From contig MU004233.1 in NCBI GenBank assembly GCA_010405405.1, forward strand, positions 2,761,882 through 2,825,881: 64,000 bases of DNA, read 5' to 3'. The position numbers and the translations under genes are program-made. Under the pieces are notes generated by a model, which worked only from the letters and a program-made list of their open reading frames with translations, searched no databases and was not told the DNA's origin. This DNA comes from Microthyrium microscopicum. Taxonomy: Eukaryota; Ascomycota; Dothideomycetes; Microthyriales; Microthyriaceae. Below, one piece after another: positions 23,606-33,717 of this stretch (positions are counted from its first letter, which is position 1; the number at the start of each line of letters is the position of its first letter).

Positions 23606-24278
23606 TCAGGTGGACGCAACAGCATCTGATGGTTCTGCTGGAACTTCGCCCCCCTCAGGAAAAGTTTTGAGATATTCATCATTCTTCCACTTTACATATG
23701 CTGTCCGTTCAAGACTTCTCGCAGTAACCTGGATATCGGTTTCGATATCTTCAATCAACGACTCCTTGGAGACATAATCATACTCAGGTCGAATGAAGCC
23801 AAGGATAATGAGGTTGAGATGATGGCCGTAGAAGTCACGCCCAAATTTGTGCATGATATGGACTTCCTAATCAATAGTTAGTTGTATGTTTATGAGACGC
23901 AAGATTTAAAACCTACCAGACTTCGTACTTTGTTTCCATAGAATGGATTCCATCCTATACTCATAACCATTGGATAAATTGTTCCTTTATTGTTGGTATC
24001 GTCGAGATTTAATCCAGCCCAGCCGTAGTAGATCCCACTGTCTAGATCTTCATGGCCACCTATTTCTAAACCCGATAGAGGTATATTTGCGGTAGGAATC
24101 CCTAGCTGAGAGATATCAGAGTTCCATGTGCTTTCAAAAAGACTGGACTTACTTCTTTGCTGCCTCTTCCGAATCCTTTGACAATCGGACCATTAACTTT
24201 GACTGGAAATGGCTTCTCAGGTCCACTTTCTGGACCAGCGTATAATTCTCGAGCTCCGGTGGGTGGTTTGGGCGCCAT
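23606..24278 (-). CDS. FMN1: Riboflavin kinase
   Basis: Phosphorylates riboflavin with ATP to make FMN, the first step of flavin coenzyme synthesis. Exons 24278-24153, 24105-23917 and 23866-23606, with introns of 47 and 50 bp, both phase 0, give 191 aa, the family's normal length. The six-strand barrel motifs are visible: [20 protein letters not shown], then IPTANIPL with the metal/ATP-binding Thr and Asn, [38 protein letters not shown] and [12 protein letters not shown]. The start [20 protein letters not shown] was chosen because an upstream in-frame ATG would add a Cys/Leu-rich stretch unlike the family. Confidence 0.95.
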
Positions 24279-24587
24279 TGTCTTAACAGTAGCTGCGCTG
24301 CTCAAGAAATTCAGGAAAATTACTAAAAGCTCAAAATCGTAGCAGTCATGGAAACTGGTCAAATGTTCATTTCGCCGCCACAGATTTGATATCAGAGTCA
24401 GACCCCTCCACGTGAAAATTGCTAGTAACGAACGACACCAGTTGACGAGATCGGACCTTCCTCCACAACCATCCAACATCACTTTATAATCCAATCAGTC
24501 AAAAATCACCAAGGATTTCAATTCTTTAAGAGCTAGGGAAAAGGGCGTATCTAAGCAGGAACGACAGCACCATCTCCAACCGCATCA
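24279..24587. promoter_or_regulatory. Shared promoter region of riboflavin kinase and IPI1
   Basis: 309 bp between divergent starts. No other feature was seen. Co-regulation is inferred only from the head-to-head arrangement. Confidence 0.45.
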
Positions 24588-25622
24588 ATGGCAAAATCCG
24601 CAAAATCCAAACGCGCAAAAAAAGCAGACTTCACCAAACCAAAACTAAAACTCGGCCGCCCAAAACCAAAACCCGAAAACTATACAGACGTCTCCTTCTC
24701 CGCCCAAAGAATCGCCGTCCTCCATCAAAATCTCTCTTCTTCCGCCCCGTCCCAGACTGCGCTTTTCACACACCACCTGGCGCTACTATCGCATAAATCT
24801 GATGCGCAGCGCGCTGCGAGTCTCGCGCATTTGACCACTGCTCTAAGTAGTCTGGGTGGCGAGCTACCGTTGCCGGGAGCACAAGTATTAACGAAAGTTG
24901 CGCCACTACTACTCGATGCGAATGGAAGCGTACGGAACAATACGTTGAAGTTTTTAGCCCTCCTATCAGACGCCGTGAGCGCAGGAGGCATTTCCACACT
25001 TCTCCTGTATATCCGCGCCGCACTCACACATCTCAGCGCACGCGTGCGTTTCTCCGGCGTCGATGCGCTCAGCTGGCTACTCCGCACCGACAAACGCGCC
25101 ACCAGGACCGCAGCAGTGTCCTCCTCCGGCGGTTTCGCAGGCCTCCTAGAAGGCATCCTCGGCCTCCTCGGCTGGCTAGTCTCCAAGCCCGGAAATTCAA
25201 AAGGCTGGAGTTCCAGCACAGCCAGCGGCGGCAAAGCCGAAGATGAAGGCAAAGGTCGCGCCACACAACTCACCGCCCTCGCACTCCTACTCGATGCCGG
25301 CCTCGTTGATGGAGAGCGGGAATCAAGGGCGCAGAGGAGGAAGTGGGAGATGGGTGTGCGGTGGCCGTTGGTCGATTGGCGGGCGCATAAAATCGGTGGG
25401 GCGGGTACGTACGATTATCTCAATCTATACGGAGATGTAGGTGGCGCAAGTGACGAAGCTTGTCCAGAAGTTGCAGATCGAATGCGCGTGTATGCACGAC
25501 ATGGTGGTGCGGTACGGGCGGGACTGGAGACGGCGAAGAGGGAGGGTGGTGGGATTGGGAGGGCGGCGGTGGCGGTGGAGAAGGTTCTTGCTGGTGTGTA
25601 TCTTGATGATGATCGAGAGTAG
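24588..25622 (+). CDS. IPI1: Pre-rRNA processing protein IPI1 (Rix1 complex, TEX10 family)
   Basis: Component of the Rix1-Ipi1-Ipi3 complex, which acts in ITS2 processing and late nuclear pre-60S maturation. A single 344-aa exon. The N-terminus is Lys-rich (MAKSAKSKRAKKADFTKPKL, then GRPKPKPENYTDVSFSAQRI), the IPI1 hallmark. Helical ARM-like repeats follow (LALLSHKSDAQRAASLAHL, APLLLDANGSVRNNTLKFL, HLSARVRFSGVDALSWLL), then a low-complexity Gly/Ser/Lys loop near 200-220 and a C-terminal helical region. The codon use is strongly GC-biased compared with its neighbours. It lies in the same stretch as RRS1, another 60S assembly factor. Confidence 0.92.
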   Translation: MAKSAKSKRAKKADFTKPKLKLGRPKPKPENYTDVSFSAQRIAVLHQNLSSSAPSQTALFTHHLALLSHKSDAQRAASLAHLTTALSSLGGELPLPGAQVLTKVAPLLLDANGSVRNNTLKFLALLSDAVSAGGISTLLLYIRAALTHLSARVRFSGVDALSWLLRTDKRATRTAAVSSSGGFAGLLEGILGLLGWLVSKPGNSKGWSSSTASGGKAEDEGKGRATQLTALALLLDAGLVDGERESRAQRRKWEMGVRWPLVDWRAHKIGGAGTYDYLNLYGDVGGASDEACPEVADRMRVYARHGGAVRAGLETAKREGGGIGRAAVAVEKVLAGVYLDDDRE

Positions 25623-26369
25623 AGTAAATACTATGCTCAAGGGGATGGGTTCGTATGTGTGTGCGATTAGAGTATGGGGTTTGATATTTAGCGATATACC
25701 CAGTAATGCGCACAGCTCTTGTGGGCTCTCTCATAATGATATTGCTCAGTCAGGTCACGAAGAGACTATAGAAAGAAAAAAGTTTGTGCCACCAATTTCA
25801 ATTTCTATCAAAAATACCGCAGGCCTTTATCGGCGGCAGTTTATATACATGTGCAATCGCGTAACACGATTGACAGCAGCTGTTCTTCAAAACAACATAT
25901 AAAGCAAAATGGTGGTTTCAAAGAAAAAATGCATCGCATAAAATCAACAGAGTGTTGATATCAGTATCCCAATCCAGTGGACAGCCTTGGCCAAGTCCAT
26001 TCCCAACGCCTTGCTGTTATAAATAAATTTCAAAATCATGGGGTAGTTCCAACGCCGTGTGTAATGCAATCTGTTTTTTGTCGTCCGTGAAAAGCAGTGG
26101 TGTGCCCATAACACCGCAAAAATGATGGGCTGTGAGCATGAAAAACCTGGGGAAGTCGTGTAATGGCCGTTGGTGCGATAATGTAAGAACCGTTGTGGTG
26201 ATAGCTTGAAATTGATAGGGGCCTTGAACGGTAGAAACCGCGGCCGCCTCAATCAATTTAGCATAGTGATACCATGACGTTTGAGAGCCTTTTGCTGACG
26301 ACGATTGAGTGGTTTTGACGCAGAAGATTGTGGGGTTTGTGCTGGATTCTTGTTTGAAGACACTTTGTT
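25623..26369. other. Intergenic between IPI1 and TFIIB
   Basis: 747 bp with no supported gene. Both flanking genes end here (tail to tail), so it should hold two 3' UTRs and poly(A) sites. Confidence 0.45.
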
Positions 26370-27431
26370 CTACGTTGATGTCTTCATCTCAAGTCGCTCC
26401 ATTTTGCCCTTGTTTAACCATTCTGGCTTGATGATTCGTGCGCGGTCTTCGTACACCTTCTTCCATGCGCCTTTGATAGTGCCGTCGGAGACATTAACCA
26501 CGGCACCAATCTCCTTGGGGGTCTTTGGCATTCCTACAAAGGCAGAGATGACAAACAAGGCGACAGCTGCGATCGAGACGGGCGAACGACCAGCGAGTAG
26601 ACCAGCTTGGCTCAGAAGCCCAGCACATTCGCCAGCCATAATGTTGACCCAGGCTGGAAGGTTGAGATGAGTGCCATTTCGAACGCAGAGAACGCGTGGC
26701 TCCATGACAGTCGCGTTGTTGTAGCCTTGAAGCTCGGCCGTGTTCTTTGTAGTTTTTGCCTGTTTCTTGAAGAAAGGCTCGAGAAGCTTGAACACGCGAC
26801 CAAGATCTTTTTTAGAGACACCGCAAAAGTTGGCTACGTCGCGAAACGTCCGAGAGGTATTACCCATCTGACGGCAACCGAGGAAGACACAACCGGCGAT
26901 GATAGCGTCGTTTGTCTTGGTACGGAACTGCTTGCTCTCCCAAGCGACTTTGTAGAGCTGCTTGACCTTTTCGACGATAGGTTTGTTCAAGTGCATTGTA
27001 CCAGCATGTTCGTCAATTCTAGCAAATCCGTCGATCAACTGCTTATTGCCTTTGTCGTCGTTGGATTTGCCTTGCGCGCGACTAAGATCTCGAGCAAGAG
27101 CGCTTTTGCTGTCAAAGGTGATTTTGGTTGCAAGTTGAGGTCCAATGTCGATGAGGCTGCTGGCTTGACCAACTCGAGATGGATCATCGCCTCCTTGATC
27201 ATCGTTGGCGAAACTACGCCATTCGGAGCGATTGTCGATGATATTTGACTCCAGAACCATGCCACATGATCCACAGACGAGGTCGCCGGATGAGTACTCC
27301 TCGACTAGGTTTGGCGGGTCTTCCTGACAGTCCTTGCAGATGACTTTGCGATTGAGGTTTTGCTGATAGACCGCCTCCTCCTCAACGGCTGGGAAGGGGG
27401 CAACCTCACCAGGTGATAGTTCGAAAGACAT
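26370..27431 (-). CDS. SUA7: Transcription initiation factor IIB
   Basis: General RNA polymerase II factor that bridges TBP-bound promoters and the polymerase. A single 353-aa exon. The zinc ribbon is CKDC...CGSC (Cys 32, 35, 53, 56) followed by the B-reader sequence SEWRSFAND at about 69-77. The first cyclin repeat includes NDAIIAGCVFLGCRQ, TFRDVANFCGVSKKDLGRVF. The second includes LLAGRSPVSIAAVALFVISA and KTPKEIGAVVNVSDGTIKGAWK. A short linker with YNNATVMEPRVLCVRNGTHL sits between the repeats. The stop lies directly after EMKTST, so the tail is short. Confidence 0.96.
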   Translation of the reverse strand: MSFELSPGEVAPFPAVEEEAVYQQNLNRKVICKDCQEDPPNLVEEYSSGDLVCGSCGMVLESNIIDNRSEWRSFANDDQGGDDPSRVGQASSLIDIGPQLATKITFDSKSALARDLSRAQGKSNDDKGNKQLIDGFARIDEHAGTMHLNKPIVEKVKQLYKVAWESKQFRTKTNDAIIAGCVFLGCRQMGNTSRTFRDVANFCGVSKKDLGRVFKLLEPFFKKQAKTTKNTAELQGYNNATVMEPRVLCVRNGTHLNLPAWVNIMAGECAGLLSQAGLLAGRSPVSIAAVALFVISAFVGMPKTPKEIGAVVNVSDGTIKGAWKKVYEDRARIIKPEWLNKGKMERLEMKTST

Positions 27432-29399
27432 GATGATGAGAGTTGTTCAGTCGATGTTTGCGCAGGCGAGGAGATGAAGCGCAGGCGGACGGAAAGAATT
27501 AAGAGGCCAACAGACCAGCTGTGATCTCGTTTCGCGCTCTTGCTGGAGGCAAACTACTAGGCCAGTAAAGGTGTTTGTTGCGTCTTCAGCAGAGTGGAGA
27601 GTTTGGTTGTTTCTGGGCAGTGGTGAGAGTGAGCGGTGTGGTGAGGGATGAGAGTGACGGACAGCGTGACAGTAGAGTAAGAGAGATGGACAAAGAAGGT
27701 TTGAAAGAGATGGTGTCAAAGATCTTATGCGGAGTAGAAAGTGATGGCTCGCTGACTCATAGCACTAGTCTGGTTATGGTTAGTGCCACTGTGGAATCGG
27801 GTTTACTAAGGTCAACTTAGTACTTACCAAGCCTGAGCTTACCTCAACCACGGTAGCTTGACAGACCTTGACAGCCGCCGAGAACCTTCCACGTACGCTT
27901 TTGATATTCTCAGCAACCCATATTATTAACCTCAATCTTTGCTACCTATTTCGATATTTATTCTGTCCGCTGACTTCAAATCCGTTGAGGTGTCAGCTAG
28001 TCAACAAGACATGCCCTCTATACCATGCAGGACAGTCTCACATTTCAGGTAGCCATGGCATTTCTCTTGCTTGAATCGGTACAAAGTACTAGTGAAACAT
28101 CTGGCTTGGTATCTAGGCGCCATCGACATTGAGAATAATGCAATATCAAATGGAAAGAGATGGCAAGCGCAATGATCACCAGCCATCAAGAATCCGGGGA
28201 ACTGAAATGTGGCGTTTGGATAGCGCCGGCAGTAGCCGCAGAGCCGTTAATTTGACAAGTTGACTTTCCGTCTTCAATCTTGACAAATGGCAAATGGAAG
28301 CACAGAGTATTTCTGGTAGAGTACTGTTTGCAACATGTTAGGTGATGTCGTTGCTAAGGTCACTTTGTTCTACTGCGATATCTCATACATAATCATGTTC
28401 GAGATCAATTTCAATGCCATTCGTGATTGTCTGGAGACTTTCGATGGTACTGGCAGCAATTTTACTGTCCTTTTCGTACCGGAATTCCATGCCAATAACT
28501 CTGGACCCTGGTCCACTGGAACTCAGATGCACTCGATGCCTCAGGATACCAGTCTCTATTCACTGCTACCACGCAATCCTAAGCCGCGATCGATATAGTC
28601 CATCAGTGAATACTCGATCGTGAGCCCGTGAATCGAGTGACGACCATCGTACTTGTTGGTAGCCGAGGTTGATAGAAATAGTCCAGATGGCTCGACGGCC
28701 GACCTATGGTGCCTGTACCGATACCGTTCGCAGCAGGCGCTAGGATGAGGAGTAGGACTACTGTAGCAGATCTACCTACCCATTAACGGTTCATATACTG
28801 AAGATCTCTATATGTGGCTGATGCTGAGTTGCAGACTTCTCCTTCTCATCTGTAAGGCACAGGTAAAGCGTCCCAATAGTTTCAAGTATCCCCGATGAGT
28901 ACATGAAGACTACAGGCCGCGATGCCGTACGAGCCCGATGTAGCCATTGACCACTCAGTATTATGTATGATGACGTAGATGCCTTATTAAGCACTAGTGG
29001 TATATCACTCACTTTCAACTTGAGAGGAAGACAACTCACACTTCCTTCATACAAAAGTCAACAGACAACAGAAAACTACAGAGGACGATACGAGTGACAA
29101 AATAGTCGTTTGATTTTTTCAGCTGCTACCCGACTGTTTTTCTTGCATAGCCACAAATCAGGTCAGCAATCGATAAGAACCCTGCTTTCGTCGTGGTTGC
29201 AACCTTCAGCGTTGTTCCCTGCCCCGCTCTGTGACCACTCGTCTGAAGGCCTGACCAGTCCACCATCACCCAACTACAACCCATTCACTTGGCACAAGAT
29301 TCATCAGAGAGGCTGAGTCTATTTCTTCCCTACTTCTTTAAATTCCCGCTCTTCCTACTATTCTCGCCCTCTAATCCTACAAAATACACCTCTATCAAC
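27432..29399. other. Intergenic, divergent promoters of TFIIB and the Arg/Pro-rich protein
   Basis: About 2 kb with no supported gene. Near 29,300-29,399 the + strand becomes CT-rich (CTTCCTACTATTCTCGCCCTC), a typical fungal transcription-start region just before the ATG at 29,400. Small open frames at 28,335-28,598 and 28,791-29,054 have no support. Confidence 0.45.
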
Positions 29400-30674
29400 A
29401 TGTCTTCGCGCGAATACCCGGAGCGTCGGCGACCACGTCCACGCCGTTATTCTGATGAAGAGTCTGATACCTCAGAGGATTATGATCGCCGCGGTCCCCG
29501 TCGTGGCCCAAAAATAAGACCTCCTCCAGTTGGTGGTCCTCCATCAGATCGACTTCCACCTGGAGGTATTCCTCCCGCCGGAGCACCATTGCCACGAAGA
29601 GGAGGACCAGTTATGGTTGACGATGACGCTGGTCCACCACCTCCCGGCCCACCGGGTCCTCCACAAAGCGATCGTGGTGCTGGTCGCGGTCCGCGTCCAC
29701 GTTCTCGCGTGCGCATTCAAACGTCATCGGATGAGGATTCCGATGGCGGCAAAGCAAGAGCACGAAAGGACAGAAGAGCCCGTCACGATCTGGAGCGCAA
29801 AAATAGTCGGGAAAATCTACAATTCCGCGAAAGGCGTGATGGCTATCTCTCGGACGAGGGTGAGACTTTGAAAACTGCCAAAAAGGGTCGCCCTCGGCGA
29901 CGTGATGGCAGCGATGACGACGATGAGCGCAAACCACGAAAAGAAAAGAATGGATTACTTGGTGTCTTAAGCGGCAAAAACAATCGTTCTAAGAGCGAAG
30001 AACCACCACCACCTTACCCAGCAGATCCACGAGATGGGCCACCACGCGATCGTGGTGGTCCACCTCCTCGCTCTCGTCGAAACGAATACGATACAGACCC
30101 AGAAGGCGGACCCCGTCGCCGGCAATCCGCTCGCGATCCAGGCCGCGGTGGCAGAGGAGGTCGAGGCTACGACGACTACGACGATGAGCCCGAACCACCT
30201 CGCCGTCGTCGCCCTCAATCTGGCCATGGCCCACCTCCCCCAGACGACCGCGGCTATCGATCCGATGGTCGACCACGTACACGCCCCCGTCCAGATGATG
30301 ATTATTACTATGGCCACGGCGATCCCTACGACCAAGACCCGCGTGACCGCAAACCTCGCGGCGCACCTCGTCGAGACGAAGGCTACCGCTCAGACCATGG
30401 ACCCCGCAGGCGAGACTACGACGACCGGCGTGGAGGCGGACGTCGGGACGACAGAGACCGATATGACGACAGATACGACGACCCACGCGACCGGAATCGC
30501 AGCTCTCGTGATCCACGCAGTGGAGGTCGCAGCCGTGGAAAAAGCGGTGGTGCCGCATGGCAGAAGGAAGCAGGCGATTTGTTCCTCATGTATGGCCTAC
30601 CTCTACTGAAGCAAAACGGACCCAAGTGGGCAAAACAGGCACAGGATATGTGGAGTAGCCGGCGCGGGCGATAG
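29400..30674 (+). CDS. Intrinsically disordered Arg/Pro/Asp-rich protein
   Basis: A 424-aa frame starting at 29,400 (MSSREYPERRRPRPRRYSDE). An upstream in-frame start at 29,289 would only add a leader-like hydrophobic sequence encoded by the CT-rich tract. The body is low complexity: Pro/Gly blocks (GGPPSDRLPPGGIPPAGAPL), SDEDSD and SDDDDE acidic islands, RS/RD dipeptides and repeated YRSD/DYDDR units. Only the last 40 residues look folded (WQKEAGDLFLMYGLPLLK, then GPKWAKQAQDMWSSRRGR). That short C-terminal helix is a recurring fungal ending. The composition suggests RNA or phase-separated assemblies, but no function is assigned. Confidence 0.75.
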   Translation: MSSREYPERRRPRPRRYSDEESDTSEDYDRRGPRRGPKIRPPPVGGPPSDRLPPGGIPPAGAPLPRRGGPVMVDDDAGPPPPGPPGPPQSDRGAGRGPRPRSRVRIQTSSDEDSDGGKARARKDRRARHDLERKNSRENLQFRERRDGYLSDEGETLKTAKKGRPRRRDGSDDDDERKPRKEKNGLLGVLSGKNNRSKSEEPPPPYPADPRDGPPRDRGGPPPRSRRNEYDTDPEGGPRRRQSARDPGRGGRGGRGYDDYDDEPEPPRRRRPQSGHGPPPPDDRGYRSDGRPRTRPRPDDDYYYGHGDPYDQDPRDRKPRGAPRRDEGYRSDHGPRRRDYDDRRGGGRRDDRDRYDDRYDDPRDRNRSSRDPRSGGRSRGKSGGAAWQKEAGDLFLMYGLPLLKQNGPKWAKQAQDMWSSRRGR

Positions 30675-30865
30675 AAACGCAAATTGACACTCTTCATTTG
30701 ACGAAACCCCTGCTCTACGGCAACGGAAAATAACGACACACTTCTTCATTGTTTTTGGTTTGGTTTACATAGCATAGATAGCCGATCCTCACTCCCAAAT
30801 ACATTACCCTCCGATTTCTACAACTCTGAACGTCCAAAATTGCCATGCATCCTACGTATATACCA

Positions 30866-31586
30866 CTATCGTCCCAGAAACCCAGCAATCTTCCTCAACC
30901 TAACAACATCCACCTTCGCCCCCCTAACCCCCTCCGCAGCAACATGTCTAACCACAACATCACTAAACCTATGATTCTCCTTCCACGCCTTCTCACCAGT
31001 AAACGCCTCCAACACCCTAATACTCGTCCGTGCTTCCCTATCCTGCAGGATCATATACATCCCCGTCTCCGGCTCATTTCCCTGTGCATATTCAACACAA
31101 TTCTTCCACCCTTTCAATGCATCGCCGCGCGTATATACGTCCGGATACGTGATATGTGCCCAAAACACCAATGGATCGCTGAATGAAGAGACGGTCGGTC
31201 TGTCGACGCCAAGAAGCGGGTCGGCCATTGTTACGTGGACGGGAGATGTTTGGATGGATTGGTCGGATATTGTTTTTATGAGGGCGAGGACGGGGGCGGT
31301 TTTTACGTGTGCGTCGAAGGAGGCTTGGGATTTATATCTTTGGGATTTTGTTAGATGATTCAATCAATCTCAAGGGGTGTTATGGGGGAGGAGAGAGAAC
31401 GTACTCTTCAATGATATACAGTGCCAAACTATCTGGCTCATCCAGCGGGACGGTTAATGCATATTTGGTGACGTCTGGTTCGTGGGCGGTTGTGTGTGCG
31501 ATTACGGATTCAAAGGTGGTGATGAATTGTTGGCGGGCGGAGGGGGTTTTGGGGGAGATTTTGCCTACGCAGATGAATGGTGGCAT
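30866..31586 (-). CDS. Dimeric alpha/beta-barrel (ABM-like) protein of unknown substrate
   Basis: Exons 31586-31405 and 31337-30866, with a 67-bp intron (GTACGT donor, ATCTAACAAA branch region, CAAAG acceptor), encode 217 aa. The N-terminal half has the antibiotic-biosynthesis-monooxygenase-like pattern: MPPFICVGKISPKTPSARQQ, then FITTFESVIAHTTAHEPDV, a strand with YALTVPLDEPDSLALYIIEE, then YKSQASFDAHVKTAPVLALI. The second half looks like another barrel-like unit (PLVFWAHITYPDVYTRGDAL, TGMYMILQDREARTSIRVLE). ABM folds serve cofactor-free oxygenation, heme handling or only dimerisation, so the activity cannot be stated. The start at 31,586 was chosen because upstream codons are leader-like. 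Confidence 0.8.
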
Positions 31587-32248
31587 CTTGATGGTTGGTA
31601 GGACGTGTGAAGTACGAGTGTTTTTTTGGAATGGGAATTGTTTGGCTTGGTTGTTGATGTGTAGAGGTTGATATGTTGGATGCGATATGTTAGTAGGCAT
31701 GGCGGGTATTGAATTCCGTGTAAAGGTTATGGAGTGGATACGAACGATATGGTGCTTTGTATCCATTCTAGGCATTGATGGGTTTGCGAAGGGAGGGTAG
31801 GGAGAACTTTTGATTTTCTCGGAGATATAGCATACAGTTGATATTCAGGCTTCGGTATTGAACACCTTTTGGAAATCATGAAAGATCTGCTAAGGTTGAA
31901 GAATATATCGAGATAGAGTTGACGACATGGCTTTTCATATGAAGAACTTACGAAGGCATTCGCTTTTATCAGTCATATTAACAGCGGTTAGTACTAGTAG
32001 AGTCTATCGTAGGCAGGCTCTATATTCTACAGATAATCAACAACGCCTTGCCCAATGAAGCCTTCAAATGCAGTATTACACAATATCAAAGTAGCCAACC
32101 CAATTTAGACAATGATAAAAATGCAGACTATCCCATTTAACACCATGCCTGCCAAAAAACAAAGAAGCAGGAAGCTGAGGGGAGAGGTGCCGTCCAGTAT
32201 AGTAGTTTAATGCAAGTCGATCCATATGTTTCGTGACCCAGGGCTTAC
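31587..32248. other. Intergenic
   Basis: 662 bp with no supported gene: the upstream region of the ABM-like gene and the 3' flank of the mitochondrial membrane protein. Confidence 0.4.
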
Positions 32249-33281
32249 TCATTCAAATCGTCTCATCAGCTTCGAGCGAACAGAAGTATTCACAACACCA
32301 CCCACGCCAAAAGCAGGCACAATTCGACAAATACGCGCCATCCAGCTAGGGAAGAAAGCGGTCCGTACCAATTTGAAGCGTTCTGCGAGCGATAGATTCT
32401 TTCGATTGTACATGTCGAGACCCAGCAAATGCACAGGAGTACTTAGCACTTGAATGGCAGCTGGCGCCAAAAATTGCGCTATGCTCTGCTTGTTCATCTT
32501 TTTCATGAAGCTGGGCAAGAATTCAGTGCGAATATGTGGTGCGATTACGGCGGGAAGATTGAAGGATGCGAATATCGTGAAGGAGTCGCGGAGTGCGAAG
32601 AGGGCGTATGTCGGACCTGGGATGCGACCGGGTGCGGATGTCGAGAATAGTTTTGTCAGATGTGCGTCTTTCCATATCGAAAGGCCGAGATTCGATGTGG
32701 ATGTTCCGATGAACTTGGCGGTTCCGTGGGTTGTTGTTGAGGCAGGTTTGGATTTGATGGTTGATAGGGTGGTATCGACCGTGTTGGCCATGATATACGT
32801 TCCTCCATAGACGGACTGTACGAGGATTAGCAGGGTGTTTGTTTGATCGATACTTTGGACGCACATATATAAGGAAAAACGGCTTCGAGAAGATGAACTT
32901 ATGCGGCCTCAAAAGCAATGTCTTCAACGACCCAACAATACTATCCTTCAACGTCGCCTTCCCCGAAGCATTCTCAATGATTCCTCTGCACGCCAATTAG
33001 CCTCGAAACCTCCATTTCATATATTCCAAAACATACTTGTCAATCATCGTAATCAACGGCGCAACCAACCCACCCGCACAAGCAGCCGCAAACACATCCA
33101 CCACCACCCGCTGAGGAAGAGCCTTTGTATTCCAATTGCGCGCTTCCTCCCCCACCTCGTCCAGCGGACTCATGCCACGTGCTGCTGGCCAGCTTACGAC
33201 CGGAACGCTGGAACCAGTGGTTGCCGGCACGCGCGGAGACGCGACGACGGACTCGCCTAGGGCGCCGCCGGAATCTTTCAT
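32249..33281 (-). CDS. Fungal mitochondrial inner-membrane-like protein (carrier-like layout)
   Basis: Exons 33281-33037, 32985-32865 and 32815-32249, with introns of 51 and 49 bp, join in phase to 310 aa. The N-terminal 50 residues are Ser/Pro/Val-rich and disordered. Then several hydrophobic segments follow: VVVDVFAAACAGGLVAPLI, FSKPFFLIYSVYGGTYIMA, TYALFALRDSFTIFASF, QFLAPAAIQVLSTPVHLLG and IVPAFGVGGVV. Conserved-looking blocks include IIENASGKATLKDSIVGSL and RPHKFIF. The spacing of amphipathic helices recalls mitochondrial carriers, but the PX[DE]XX[KR] signature was not found. It is best described as a conserved fungal mitochondrial membrane protein of unknown role. Confidence 0.78.
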
Positions 33282-33717
33282 TATCAAGCTAAGTGCTGCA
33301 TAGGGTGTTGAGACTGTGTCGCAAGCGCAAGCGAAGACTAATCGAAAATGACAGACGGGATCGCAGAGGGGAACTTGTAAGATGTTGACTTGGGGATGAA
33401 ATCTGGGGATTTGATGCAAGATGGATCATGGATGGGTTTAAACTTTAAACAGGGGTCGGGGAAGATACGATGCGGCTCTAGAACTTTTTGGTTGCGATAT
33501 CGGAGCCCCCTGCACAATGTCTATAAAAGTGCTAGATATTTAATGCGCCATCGACTCTTAACGATTATATATTCTGCTTGAAATGTAACAGCTTAGTATA
33601 GTAGTAAGTATTTTAAAATTAACAGAAGGCTATAAATACATGTTTCTAAAACTATCTGCATGCGCCTATATCGCGTCTCGTCTGAACATGTTCACAACAG
33701 CCTCAATGGGTATCCAA
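33282..33717. other. Intergenic, AT-rich in its right half
   Basis: 436 bp with no gene. From about 33,520 to 33,660 it is AT-rich (TAGTATAGTAGTAAGTATTTT). This could be an old repeat trace or the 3' flank of the AFG1-like gene. No terminal repeats were seen. Confidence 0.35.

Noticed and set aside
29530-30609. Long frames on both strands over the Arg/Pro-rich gene
   Set aside because: Low-complexity CCA/CGA-type codons keep other frames open. Only the frame from 29,400 has a sensible start and a folded-looking C-terminus.
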